NCBI GenBank assembly: GCA_028671895.1
Contig: CM053796.1
Span: forward strand, 30,316,860 to 30,380,859
DNA length: 64,000 nt
Reading direction: 5' to 3'
From: Oenanthe sinensis
Lineage: Eukaryota > Streptophyta > Magnoliopsida > Apiales > Apiaceae
The notes under the pieces: model-generated
Database searches by the model: none
What the model saw: only the letters and a program-made list of their open reading frames with translations
What the model was told of the DNA's origin: nothing
Shown here: piece after piece, positions 36,269 to 47,457 of the stretch
Position numbering within the stretch: position 1 is the first letter of the stretch
Layout of the letters: each line of letters begins with the position of its first letter
Program-made: the position numbers and the translations under genes

Positions 36269-38083
36269 TTTTATCTAAGTCGACATCCTCAAATACAATT
36301 ATTGGACTTTTACTGCCAAGCTCGAGTGCCACAGGGTGTGGAAAGAAAAACAATACTTGATCGATTTAAGCATTTGCACATACATTATTGTGATCCGTTG
36401 ACATACTTTTACTTGTTGTGCTGCAGCAGTCATGATCTTACTTCATGTAGCAATACTTCCGGTAAAGGCAATCTATACATAAACAAAACATTTCAAACTA
36501 CAAAAGCTTTAAGCTCTAAAAAAGCATGGAAAATGAGCATAAACAAAAGTATATACTAGAACGACAAAAGAAAACAGTACCTTGTCGACATTAGGATGAG
36601 ACGCCAACGGAGCTCCAGCTTCTGAGCCTAAACCATTAACAATATTAAGAATGCCAGGAGGAAGCCCAACATAATATTAAGAATGCCATGAGGAAGCCCA
36701 ACATTTTTACATACTTTCCCCCAACTCCAAACAGGTACTGAAAATGAATATACAATGATTATGTACAAGATATATATAGCTTCCGATATGTAAAAAGCAA
36801 AGAAGTATATACTAGATAAAACACTTACACGGACGCCAATTCAGAGGGCTTAAGTATAGCAGCACAGCCAGCTGGCAAAGCAGGATCTACCTTCCATGTA
36901 GCCATCAACATAGGGTAATTCCTATATTGAAATTAATGACAAGCATTTTCATGTAAAAATTAAATGCAGTTTATGAAATTTGTTCAGTGTTCTTGAGATA
37001 GAAGCATAAAATTTTATTAGTTCCATAAACCATTAACATAATAATGCACGAAACTTTCATCATTAAATAAAGCTCAGGCCTGGCAAGATGGTTTATATAC
37101 CATCAATATGAACCAATTACCCTTTACCTGCTGGATTGCTTATCCATTATCCTCTAAATGTTTTTGTAAACCAACCGCCCAACCTAGATAATGTGGCTGT
37201 TTGAAGTTCCTTAAACTTAAAATAAGTTATTTATTTCATATTTTGTTTTTTACATATTTTCATATTTTTTTTAAAGATAAATATTTATTTTAGAATTTTA
37301 AAAACAAATATTATCTTCAAACTAAAAAATAAGTTACTTATTTTCAGAAAAAGTACATACATACATACTTTTTTCCGAAAATAAGGGCATATTTCCGGAA
37401 AATAAGTTTTCCCAAACAAGGCCAATATAATGAGAAACTTGAGTCCAATATGTATAAATAAAAATAAGTGTGGATACAGTTGCTGCAACACTAAACTTAT
37501 ATCATGCCATACTACCGTGCACCCGTATCTAGTGCAGGACAATGTTTTATATATATTAAACATTAAATTACTGATAAAAGTGGGAGTTCTTCAAAACATA
37601 ATATTTTTTTAAAACAATGAACAATGGAGAAATTTGACTTTTCAAAGACATCCCTTTCAATAGAAAAATTAAAATAGAAGAACTGCATTGTAATACTAAT
37701 GATACACAATCAACATATAATCCGTGGACTGAGAATTATTCATGTTTATTAACAGTGCACCATTAATTATTATCTACCAATTCTCTAACAACACGCAATG
37801 AGAACATAGTGTGTTTGTGACTTTGTGTTAAATTCTCTTTGGTATAAAAAGAACACAGCAGAGTGCAAACAAAGCATAAAATAAAATAGGAGAAAATATA
37901 TGACAGTTAGTACGTACTATTACGACATCACATATCATGGAGTAATCAAACCAACATCACCAATTGGTTCTTTTAGGGTATAACACTTAAATGTGTCCAT
38001 CAGGAGAGATATATTGGACTTTTGTTTTCCATCCAAAGCTTCTGCAAGATCTTCATTGTACTCAAAACATGCAGCAACATCCA
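36269..38083 (-). pseudogene. ALDH10: Betaine/aminoaldehyde dehydrogenase (ALDH10) fragment, five exons
   Basis: ALDH10 enzymes oxidise betaine aldehyde and aminoaldehydes. Exons on the minus strand: 38083-37936 (ACFEYNEDLAEALDGKQK, MDTFKCYTLKEPIGDVGLIT), 36921-36829 (NYPMLMATWKVDPALPAGCA, ILKPSELAS), 36737-36581 (glutamate-rich ELGE, LPPGILNI, GLGSEAGAPLASHPNVDK), 36472-36407 (IAFTGSIAT, SKIMTAAAQQVK) and about 36335-36269 (PVALELGSKSPIIVFEDVDL). Exon order and introns match one continuous gene piece. Breaks: donor AT instead of GT at 37935; one extra A and a 32-bp tandem duplication in the third exon; a TGA in place of a conserved Gly at about 36442; AC instead of AG before the last exon. 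Both gene ends are missing. It is a non-functional, genomically captured piece next to a CACTA-like end. Confidence 0.92.
37195..37423. mobile_element. MITE inside the captured ALDH10 intron
   Basis: GGCTGTTTGAAGTTCC at the left pairs with the reverse complement of the right end (GGCCTTGTTTGGG), with ATAAGTTAC and GAAAATAAG motifs inside. It shares internal sequence with the element at 29338. Target duplication is uncertain (ATAATG on both sides). Confidence 0.6.

Positions 38084-38120
<37 letters not shown>
38084..38120. repeat. (TA)n microsatellite
   Basis: A TA run of about 30 bp abuts the first captured ALDH10 exon and has replaced its normal splice acceptor. Confidence 0.9.
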
Positions 38121-38123
<3 letters not shown>

Positions 38124-38317
38124 TAAAAGATTTACATGTAAAAGCATGTCATGAAATATACAATTTTCAAATATGCAAACGACAAACTCTTGTTACACTG
38201 ATAGTGAACTAAATAGTATGATATCTTCAAGTAAAGAGTCATTGAAAAATATACACTACTAATGCAAAATCATTATCAACAACAAAAATAATGGAAAACG
38301 TAACAGAATACTGAGTG

Positions 38318-39035
38318 ATACACCCTGAAGTTGAGATTTTAACTTACAGAACTTTTCAATCTGGTGTCTTGTTCTAATAAGGTCTTTCGCCATCACCTAT
38401 ACTACTTCCTGCAGCAGAATAACTTTAATAAAACATAACATGTTCCCTAATTCCCAAGTGTGCAAATGAGTTCAGTTTAATTATAACAAAGATCGGATAA
38501 ATATCATACATTTTACACCAAATATTCTTAACATAACACTAGTATAACACCACTTTAAAAAGAACTGCATATCACGAATATTACAAGGTTAATACTGGAA
38601 AATAAAGCTATAATCTGACTTGAAGATGTAGGCTTTCTCCAAAGATCTCACACCTCATTTAAATACGAACAATTAAATTCTAAGAGTGTTGCTGCTTGTA
38701 AATCCAATAAGTAGATAATTTATTTAATTAACAATAATTAAGATACTTAAATGACAAGATCATATCATGTATCAACACAAAATGTAGTGTATAACGAGCA
38801 TTACAAAAATATAAGACAGGAGGAGCCTTCAGACATCCAAGTTATGTTACATTAACTAAGATATAATAGTAAATTATAATTGGAAGAGAATAGAGAATAC
38901 CATCTTCCCTTTACACTTTTCTTAATCTCGACATTAAGTTTCTTTTCCTGATTCTGCAAACGTTGTCTCTCCCTTTCAATCACCCTAAACGACATGTCCA
39001 TCATTTTCTTATTTTCCCTAATAAGAGTGTAAATA
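38318..39035 (-). pseudogene. VPS2: VPS2/CHMP2 (ESCRT-III subunit) fragment
   Basis: ESCRT-III VPS2 proteins help bud and cut membranes at multivesicular bodies. On the minus strand the first piece (about 39035-38905) reads IRENKKMMDMSFRVIERERQ and LQNQEKKLNVEIKKSVKG, the N-terminal helix region of VPS2. The second piece (38408-38318) reads VMAKDLIRTRHQIEKF and KLKSQLQGVSLSI, the next helix, preceded by a TTCTGCTGCAG acceptor and an in-frame TAG. An intron of about 500 bp lies between. The N-terminal FGKRK start and the C-terminal half are absent. A further frame upstream (39190-39036, containing LELSLEEARQL) is not VPS2 and is unidentified. It lies on the same strand as the ALDH10 piece, so two unrelated genes were joined here. 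Confidence 0.87.
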
Positions 39036-39250
39036 AGCTTTTGTTCTAATGAAACAAGAAGAGCTCTTGGTGCATATATCAGTGAAAATTTGCTAAATAG
39101 AACATCCAAAAAATAACATACATCGGATACGGATAGGAAAAGATTGGTAAAGCTACCTAATTGACGGGCTTCTTCTAGTGAGAGTTCCAAAACACACTTT
39201 TCACGAGTGAAAAGAATCTGAACATCAACAAATCCAGTTGAAATACTAGA

Positions 39251-39897
39251 GAAGCAAAGTATATTTTATATATCATACTTAAATTAACAGACTACAAAAA
39301 CCAATAATCAACAAATTTATTACAATTAACCCAAAATTATACATAGAATCACTTAAAAAACAATTAATTAATTAATTAATCAACTACAACCTAATTAAGA
39401 AACACAATCCACAAATCGAAAGAGAAAGTTAAACCTTAAACAGATACTTAAATATATACAAACAGACACAAAGATATATACATATATACATGTCTCATAT
39501 ATGTTCAAATCGAACAAAGAATTGAATTATAGATTTATGATTCTAAGTGTTATGTTATTATGATTACTACATAATTCCTAAAAATCTCCCCTATTTATGT
39601 CTATAAAAATAATATGCATAAATCATGTTTATGATAATAAAACATCATACAAATTGATCAAGATAAATAGAATCATGAATCTATAAATTTAAAAATTTGA
39701 CAAATACAATTTAGATCTCCATTTATAGAAATTTTCTAGAAGTGTGAACTATGTCTTCAGGTCTTCAAGTTTGTTACTTCCTTTTCTTGCTTCCTTTCAT
39801 CTCTTCATCATTCCTCTTCATTTAATTGATGAAGGTATCTCTTATAATTCTTTAATCCTCATTATTTTCTGACAATTGGCTTGCACGAAAGTTTAAC
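39251..39897. other. AT-rich non-coding stretch
   Basis: No gene, terminus or repeat could be supported. A right-hand CACTA terminus was looked for here and not seen. Confidence 0.45.
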
Positions 39898-40269
39898 TCA
39901 TAGGTTTGGTAATACATCTAGATATTTCACCATATTCAAATATCTAAAAACACTATCTCTGTCATTGTAGATCATCATATAGAAAGGCGCTAGGAGGACT
40001 TTCTTGTTTTCAGGATTCCACATCTTCAGAGGCTTGTTCTCAATTAACTCTGTGGCCTTACTTCTCAATTTTGAGATTTGTTGCATTATTTCACTAGCCA
40101 TTGTTTTGCTGAAGTAATATTTTTTGTCAATCAATTATAGAATTTTCTTCAAACTGTAGTAGTTCTGCTCCATTATATATTCCTTAAAGGATACACCAAT
40201 TTCTTCATATCTTCGTACTCTAACATGATGCACTCAGGATGATTTCTGGATGCTTGATGAACTCTAAAA
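39898..40269 (-). other. Unidentified coding remnant next to the gypsy fragment
   Basis: The minus-strand frame 40134-39898 reads MASEIMQQISKLRSKATELI, then ENKPLKMWNPENKKVLLAPF and a further 28 residues. Upstream, in a broken frame, VRTQGVISFRVHQASRNHPE is readable. Base composition is gene-like, but I know of no matching family. It may be a retrotransposon-carried or host segment. Confidence 0.35.
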
Positions 40270-43200
40270 GAGATAACTCCTTGTGTCCTCACCTCTGATT
40301 CAAATTTGAAATCATACCCCTATAATTCTACTCCATCTTTTTGAATAACTTATGGTTTGGAATTTTCTGGACCCAACTCCAAAGGCACACTTGGCCGGGT
40401 TCAACATAATTTTGTGGTTTCTCATAAATTCAAAAGCTTCACTTAAATGCTTAATATGATCGGCCTTTCGAGGCTCTTGACTACCATGTCATCCACATAG
40501 ACTTCCATAGTCTTTCCGATGAGGTGTTTGAACATCTTGTTCACTAACCTTTGATAGGTGGCTCCTGTATTCGTAAGTCTAAAAGCCATAAATAAATAAT
40601 AAAACCCACCAAAGTCGGTTATTAATGACATCTTAGGGATGTCATCCTTGTGCATTAATTCTAATTTGGTTGTAGCCGCTGAATCCATCCATGAAAGTCA
40701 GAATATCATGGCCGACAGTGGCATGAATTAAAATATATATCCTTGGCAGATGAAAGCAATCCGTTGGACACACATCATTTAGATGGGAGAAGTCTATACA
40801 CAATCTCCATTTTCTGTAGGATTTTTTCACCATCACCGGGTTGGCCAGCCATTCGGAGAATTGGATCTCCTCTATGAACCCAACATCAACAACTTATTCA
40901 CTTCCTCTCTAATTGCCTCTTGCCTTTCAGGAGCAAAATGCCTCTTCTTTTTCTTCAACGTCTTCCTTTCAGGATCCACATTCAAGTTATGGGTCATGTA
41001 TTCAGGATCAACTCCCAGCATATCGGCTACCATCTAGGCAAAAACATTGCTATTCTCTTACAAGAACCTTGTCAGTTTTCCTTTCAGGGGTTCCGGGAGT
41101 AAAGCTCTAATGTAGGTGACTTTCTCAGATTCGTTCGGGACAAGTGGTACAGAAACCAAGTCCTCCACGGGTTTCCCCATGGTTCATCATTTTCATGAAT
41201 GTCCATATCCTCAATGGACAAAACTTGCCCCTAGTTCTGTCGAGCCTCAATGCTGCCACATAGCAACTCCGGGCTAACTTATGGTCTCCTCTCTCTTCAC
41301 CAACACCGTTGCTCATGGGGAACATGACTTTCAGGTGGTAGGTTTTGGTCCTTTTAATCTGGGATTCAACTCCATTGAACCTATAGATGGGCATGTCGGA
41401 GGGTGTAAGCTGAGAATCATTGTATCCCATCTTTATGAATGCATCATAGAACATGATATCAACGGACGAGCCATTGTCCACCAGGACACTTTTGGAGGAG
41501 AATTTCAAATCACGGGAGTGATAACCAAAGGGTCGTGGTGGGGGAACTTCACCCCTGCTAAGTCGGAGTCATCGAACGTTAAAGACACCTCAGTCCTGGC
41601 TTTCTTTGGGCTCTCCCATGTTGTGCATCACTTCACGGGCGTAAGCCTTTCTAAAGTTTAGTGAGGTGCCCGCGGCAATCAATCCTGCTGAGATGACATT
41701 AATAGCCGACCCTTTTGGTTGGAGCTTTCTATCATCACGGTATCTCCTTCGATCGTCATTGTTACCACCATATTTGGTGAACTTGCTCAACCTTCCACGC
41801 CTGATCAGCAACTCAATTTAATCTTTGAGTTACTTACAATCATTGGTGTCATGTCCCGTATCCCTGTGAAATCTATAGAACAAGTACTTATTTCTTTTTC
41901 CAGGATCAGTCCTGAGAGGTTTCGGCCATCGCACCTCTCTGTTCTTCTCGATTTCCATCAAGATTTGGCTCCTGGGGGTATCCAGCCTTGAATATTATGT
42001 AAACTAAGGTCCTTGCTTGGATTTCTTTGTGTCTGAGTCTTTGTTAGTTCGATGATATTTTTCCTTGCCATCGTACTCATCAACCGTCTTTCTCCTCTTA
42101 CTTACCTCGTTATTGGGGTTAGTGTTTATCTTCTTCATGCTCTCTTCAGCTTTTATGTATTTACCGCCTCTAACTTGAAGGAGATTCATGTCCTCTGGAG
42201 GATGCTTAGCCTAAGATCTTTTGAAGTAGAAGTTTGTAATCCCTTATTGTAAGGCTATCATGGCTACTTTCTCATCTAAGCCCAACACCCTTAGTGCTTC
42301 CTTGGTGAACCGATTGAGATAGTCCCTCAAGGATTTATTCTTCCATTTCTCCAGGTTCATCAATGAAGTTGAGCTTTTCTCGTGGGTCTTTTCGCTTATG
42401 AATTGAGCTACAAAAGCTTGGCTGAGTTCTTTGAACGAACCTATTGAATTCAGAGGTAGCAGTTGTACCAACGCTGAGCCATGCACCCCAATGTTTGTGG
42501 AAATGCTCTGCACTTGAGGGCGTCAGACACGAGCTGCAACAGCAGTGCATTGGAGAACATCCTTACATAATTTGTTGGATCTCCTACTCCATCATAGACC
42601 TTGACGGTCGGACTCTTAAACTTCCTAGTTATGTGAGCGTTCATTATCTCATCCATGAATGGAAGAGTTGGATCATCAAGATCTCTGAGCGTCATGAGGA
42701 GAGTAGGATCAACCTTAGGGGTTTTGACCCTGAGAGAGTTATTCCCTGAACTGTCTTTCCTGGTCATTCAAGGTGCATCTTTTAGGTTTATCACAAGGGG
42801 CCCTTCACGCCTTGGGGGCAACCTTGCTTCTGCCCACTCCAGGTCTTTCTTCAATGCTTTTAAGCTTGCTTCATGAGCCACTATTCGCTCATCTATAGTC
42901 CCACGGGACTGAGGGCGAGTCTCTCTCACAGGATCTTTTCATGCCTCCTTCTTGGATTGACATCATCATCAGTTGTATCCTCATCCGTGGAATAAGTTCC
43001 AGAAAAATCACGAACTCCCCTTGGATAGATGGGGGCTCCGACCTATGTAAGGAGGTTTGTAACCTGGGGGGAGCCCTCAAACAGGTTTGTTAGTTCGTCC
43101 ATCGGGGATCACCGTAGTCGAGATCTGCATATTAGGATGAACAGTTACAATAAAAAGTGTTTGAGTTACCTAGAGAGGAGGATCAACACCGTGAAGTGTC

Positions 43201-43440
43201 CCGTTAGGATGGGAGGGATGAACCATCATGGTCAGGGTCTATCGTGAGTGCTCGTCAAGGTCATGGCCGGATCTATGAGTGCTCGTCCTTTAAGTTTCAG
43301 TAGGGGGAGTGTCTATCGTGATTGGGACGTCAGTGTCCTGGACGTTGGGAGGATGAATCACAGTAGTGATGTCGCCAGTCATAGATTCTCCATGAGTTCG
43401 TCGTGTTTTAATTACCATGGTTGATATTGTCTTCCCACAT
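40270..43440 (-). pseudogene. Ty3/gypsy retrotransposon gag-protease-reverse transcriptase, broken
   Basis: Right to left: gag (42767-42244) has PFMDEIMNAHITRKFK, VKVYDGVGDPTNYV, ALKCRAFPQTL and ELSQAFVAQFISEKTHEKSS, and ends LRDYLNRFTKEALRV. A linker rich in Lys and Arg follows. The protease region (41508-41290) has VLVDNGSSVDIMFYDAF, in which the usual aspartate of the D-S/T-G triad reads D-N-G-S-S. The RT (40836-40270) has KWRLCIDFSHLNDVCPTDCF, FMDGFSGYNQI, the FRLTNTGATYQRLVN block, VYVDDMVVKS and, after a frame change, HIKHLSEAFEFMRNHKIMLN and PAKCAFGV. Frameshifts and stops are frequent. RNase H and integrase are missing. The gag and PBS type suggest the Tat/Athila side of gypsy. Confidence 0.9.
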
Positions 43441-43451
43441 ACGGCACAAAA

Positions 43452-44044
43452 TGTTATAGATCAAAAATTAGGTTGTAGCTAATGCGAGTTTAATGCTAGG
43501 GTTTGTGAGTTTTGAGCTTTAAAGGGTGCACTTGCTTGTCGGGACTATCTCTGTTCTAGCAATGTGCCTATGTATCTCAAGCGTATTGAGAATCAAACCT
43601 GGACGTAGTTCTAAGAATGAAGGGTTATGCACTTTATATAGACGTGGAGAGTCTAGGTTTTTGATTAGGTTTAGGAACTTTGGTGGGCAAGCCACTATCT
43701 TGCTAATTTGGTGGATGTTTCCGTCTAAGACTTGGTTTCCTTATAGGATTCAGTTTCCTTGTTGATGAAGGTATCTTGGGGGCTACTCTTTGAGTTGCCT
43801 TCTAGGTCGATTCTATATTGTGACGATTCGGTATTGTTGGTTATGTTCGTGGGCCTTCTGATTGAGCTTCTATTGAGTGTCCTCGATACAAACGCGTTCT
43901 AGACCCCGAATATCAACCTTGTTTTTGGTCTTAGGCCCTAGGTCTAGGTTTTTAGCCCAGATTGTTTCTAGGTTTTTGGACCGGATTAGGTCTAATAAAT
44001 GCAATATTAATTATGCCTTTAGGGCTCATTTTTAGCCCATATCA
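43452..44044 (-). repeat. 5' LTR of the gypsy element
   Basis: The inner border is TGTTATAGATC (plus strand), next to a minus-strand primer site TTTTGTGCCGTATGTGGGA, a diverged form of the usual gypsy TTGGCGCCGT...TGGGGA. The outer border is taken at ...AGCCCATATCA, giving TG...CA ends and 593 bp. No partner LTR is present for alignment. Confidence 0.7.
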
Positions 44045-44051
44045 AAACTAA

Positions 44052-44940
44052 ACTAAAATAAAGTTTATGTAAAACAGAAGGTACAATTATCAATATGCAG
44101 CTTGTCATGAATAATAAACAACAAATTATTCAATTTTGTGTGTGGTTACAGGAACTTAAGAGAAATAAAACCATTAAATGATTTAATAAAAACAGGAGAT
44201 ACATATTGTTTCGATGGTTTTGAGGCCTAGTGGTCTCCAACGAGGGTAGTGCCAGAATATATTTATATGTTTTCTCTTATGTATATAGAAATAAGAATTA
44301 AAATTATTCATTTACACATGTGTAGCTGAGCTTATAGGCCACTAACAATTAACAAGCTTTTATTACTAGTATTTTATTTTTGGTATCTTATTTATTAGTA
44401 TGACAAATTTCACTAAACTTTTTGTTATGAGTATCTCGGTTATTAGTATAACAATTCCTCTTTTTATCTAATCATTTTTAAATTATTACTCAGGCTTGGT
44501 ATATATGCCGATACAGATAAACGCAACTTGGAACGATTTGCTTCATATATAACCGGGTATGGAGGGTGAAGTTGGACATCCAGTAGAGTGGTGTCTCAAT
44601 GAAACTGCCCTGATGCCGGAGTACAACGGCCTTTAAGAATCGGTTAATCTGCTACTCTCGTCCTCTAACCTCCTTCGCAATCTTATTGAAAATTATTTTG
44701 CCCAACATGTCAGCGGGCACTTAAGCCAAACTAATTTGGGCAACATATGAGCCCTACATTTGGGACTATTATTTTCAATATAGTGCCCAAAGTTTTAAAT
44801 GAAGTTCCAAAAAATTCACCAAATCGCTTACCATACTCCATCCCATATGAGCAAGTGACGACTATCGTTAATGTTGCACTCAAGATGCAAAGGAATCCAG
44901 AAAGTGATGTGTAAACATTTTCAATGCAATTGTTGGTGTT
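44052..44940 (+). repeat. MYB-locus flank, left copy of a segmental duplication
   Basis: This segment matches 57107-58870 in the same orientation, from ACAGAAGGTACAATT through GGTTACAGGAACTTAAGAG, GAGGGTAGTGCCAGAATAT, ATATAACCGGGTATGGA, CTGCTACTCTCGTC and AAACATTTTCAATGCAATTG. The right copy lies directly 3' of the MYB gene and probably includes its 3' UTR. The left copy is therefore likely the downstream flank of a second, lost MYB copy, cut off by the gypsy LTR at 44044. Confidence 0.85.
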
Positions 44941-45694
44941 GAGCCATAATATAGCATAAGCCTAAATAATAATTGTGATTTGATTTAAACAAAAAAGATA
45001 AACAAATTGATCAACAAATTTTTGGTTAAATTTTTAATATATTTTCTATTAAACATGAAACACTTGTTTTATCTTAATCAATGAAACATGTATATAAATA
45101 TGAATGTAATAAATATTGAACAAATTTTATAGGTGTGTGTTATTGATATTTAAACTAATTAAATTATTTTTCAATTCTTAGATATCCGAAAAAATCGATC
45201 TAATATGAAACCTGATGGATTTGGATATTAATTTTTGAATTTGGATTTGAATTTTGATTTAGATTTATTTTTGAAATCTAAAAATATTTGGATTTGGATT
45301 TGGATTTCACAAAACCAAGCCCATATCCATGGGCATCCCTAAGTTAATAATGGGTATAGAAGTTGGCTTTATCCCCTCATTTGTACTCTTGCATGAGGAG
45401 GAACTCAAGTGGTGCACCATCTTACGATGAGCATCAAGATCAACGGCTATAAAGAAGTTTAATTACTAGCTGAGCAAACTGCTTACTTCATGGACTTTTG
45501 TCCAAATTACAAAACCATTGTTATGCACAAGTTTAGTTGGGGTATGCGAGCTGTATAGCAAAATTAATAAATTAACCAGCTGCAATCTTCTTCACAATTC
45601 TTGACACCATATATATATATATAATACTCATAGATATATACCTATACATATATGATCCTAAAAAACTTAGGTCGTGTCAATTCATTCCTTTCTC
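44941..45694 (+). promoter_or_regulatory. Upstream region of the MYB gene
   Basis: A TATATATATATAATA tract at 45611-45625 lies about 75 bp before the start codon and may serve as TATA region. 45190-45330 has repeated GGATTTGGATTT phrases resembling a small degraded element. Confidence 0.4.
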
Positions 45695-46099
45695 ATGGAT
45701 GACCAAGGTTGTGGAAGTGATTCTTTTCCCTATGGAGTCCCTTCAGAGAACAATCTTCCCTTTTCTCCATCCACCCCCTCTTTATCAGCCATGGATAGTT
45801 TTCCTTCTGATCATGATTATGATATTCCAATTATTTTCGATGACTCCTACTTTGAAGATGGAGCATTTGGGCTTGATGATCCAAGTTCTTATGAAGACGT
45901 AGCTATTGGGCTTGATGATCTGAGTCCTAGTAATGTTTTCATTAATGGAAGTGAAAATCCAGACCCTAAGAATAATCCAAATTTAAATCTGGATCAAAAT
46001 GTAGAAATGAATGAGTCTGCACAAGGGGGATTGAATGCTGCTTCAAATCGTATCAAAGGACACTGGACCACCGAAGAAGATAGGTTTAATTCGATCAAT

Positions 46100-46139
<40 letters not shown>

Positions 46140-46890
46140 GTTAGATTTATCATTTTATTAATATATAATATAGGTTACAATTTTTTGCCTAAATCTAAGG
46201 AAGATCATGTTAGTTTCATCTATATCTACAATAGTGTAATTTACAGATTTCAGCATGAAAAATTTAGAATACATACTAATTTAAATGAATAATTTTTTTG
46301 TTTTTCTTATATTTAAGGAAGCTATTAGGCTTCGTTGATAAACATGGAGCAGGGAAATGGGCACGAATCGCCAAAGAGATGGATGTACGTATTGGCAGGC
46401 AGTGCTGCAATAGATGGAATAACCATCTACGACCTGATATCAAAGTTTCTCATCTTTCAATTTAGTTTTGTGACTTAAATTCTTTAGTCTTCTTTTTCAT
46501 ACTAGTATACTACAGTGATTCCTATCCGCTATCCATTATATATATCTGTGTGTGGTGTCCTCCTCCGTACTTACCTATTTCTTTGCTGAGGTGAGGGGAT
46601 TTCAGAAGGATAGATGGTCTGAAGAAGAAGAAATAGTGTTTATGGAAGCTCATCAAATTCTTGGGAATAAATGGGCCGAAATAGCAAAGAGGATTCCAGG
46701 AAGGAGTGAAAACTCTATCAAAAATCATTTTTATATCACAATGAGAAAGCAATTAACAAAGCAGAAGAAGTTGAACAGTAGTGAACCCATCACACTAGAA
46801 GGCTATATGAAGACCAAGATTATGAAAGAATCTGATGTTCATAACTCCACACTACAAGAAAAACAGCTTCAGACAACCCCTATCAGATAA
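45695..46890 (+). CDS. R2R3-MYB transcription factor with transposon-derived C-terminus
   Basis: Exons are 45695-46083, 46318-46444 and 46606 onward; splice phases agree. The start is the ATG at 45695. Residues 1-118 are acidic and Ser/Pro-rich, possibly an activation domain. R2 (about 119-172) has W124, W144, W163 and CCNRWNNHLRPDIK; R3 (173-222) has W176, W195 and F214 in place of the last Trp, with SENSIKNHF. The I-KG-W and NHLRPDIKKD pattern places it near the MYB98 / MYB64-MYB119 / MYB115-118 group, known for roles in female gametophyte and embryo programmes. A CACTA element starts at 46850, after residue 253. The frame continues 13 residues into the element and stops at 46888-46890, giving 266 residues instead of 279. 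DNA binding may survive; transcription would have to end in the element. Confidence 0.87.
46103..46131. repeat. (TA)n microsatellite in MYB intron 1
   Basis: A TA run of about 29 bp lies in the first intron, 20 bp after the donor site. Confidence 0.95.
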
Positions 46891-47457
46891 CGGTTACTGG
46901 AAAAAGTGTTGACCGAAATAAACATACAAGCGTTTATTTTTATCACTTAAACAATGTTGTGTGAATTGGATTCATTACAACATTTTAACAACCATTTACA
47001 AAACTATTGTGTGAAGTATTGGATTAGAGAGATTTCAGACAACCGTTTGTAACTATACTTGTTTTATTATATTACACACAACGGATCATAAAACCGTTGT
47101 TTGACTTAGACAAGTGTTTTCAATATTGTATAATTAATCATACTTCAAACAATGTAACATTAAAATCATTATCTGAAGCATATAATTTTGTATACTAATA
47201 AGACACTGTTACTTCATTAATGTGCTACGTGACACAAAAGATATATATTTTTTAGAGTATTATTTAAACAATTAATTATATAACCATTTCCTCCCCCATA
47301 AAGTGTTGTCTACACCATTTACATAGAACGAGTTTTTCCCCAAAACCTTGTGTGAGCCTATTTCAAACAATAGATTCTCTTAAATCGGTATTACATGTAT
47401 AACTATTGTTTTATTTTCACTCATATAACACACATGTGTTTAAAAACCCTGTTAGAC

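Larger units (their letters stand above)
35566..39250. mobile_element. CACTA-like element carrying captured host exons (right end not found)
   Basis: The left end reads CACTACACCATAAGTGCAC and is followed for about 600 bp by dense TGCAACA / TGTTGCAT motifs in both orientations, the usual subterminal structure of CACTA elements. Beyond it lie minus-strand exons of ALDH10 and VPS2/CHMP2 with their introns. I could not find the matching TAGTG terminus, so the extent to 39250 is only the limit of captured gene similarity. Confidence 0.6.

Noticed and set aside
36230..36559. 109-codon plus-strand frame
   Set aside because: It is antisense to two captured ALDH10 exons and has no independent support.
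38776..38790. TGTAGTG near 38783, considered as the missing right CACTA terminus
   Set aside because: It lies inside the captured VPS2 intron, the adjacent bases do not match the left end, and VPS2 sequence continues on both sides.
41281..41661. 126-codon plus-strand frame across the gypsy region
   Set aside because: It is a shadow of the minus-strand gypsy protease region.
45674..45694. Upstream GTG-initiated extension of the MYB frame
   Set aside because: Plant translation normally starts at ATG; the first in-frame ATG is at 45695 and the upstream codons are not conserved in pattern.
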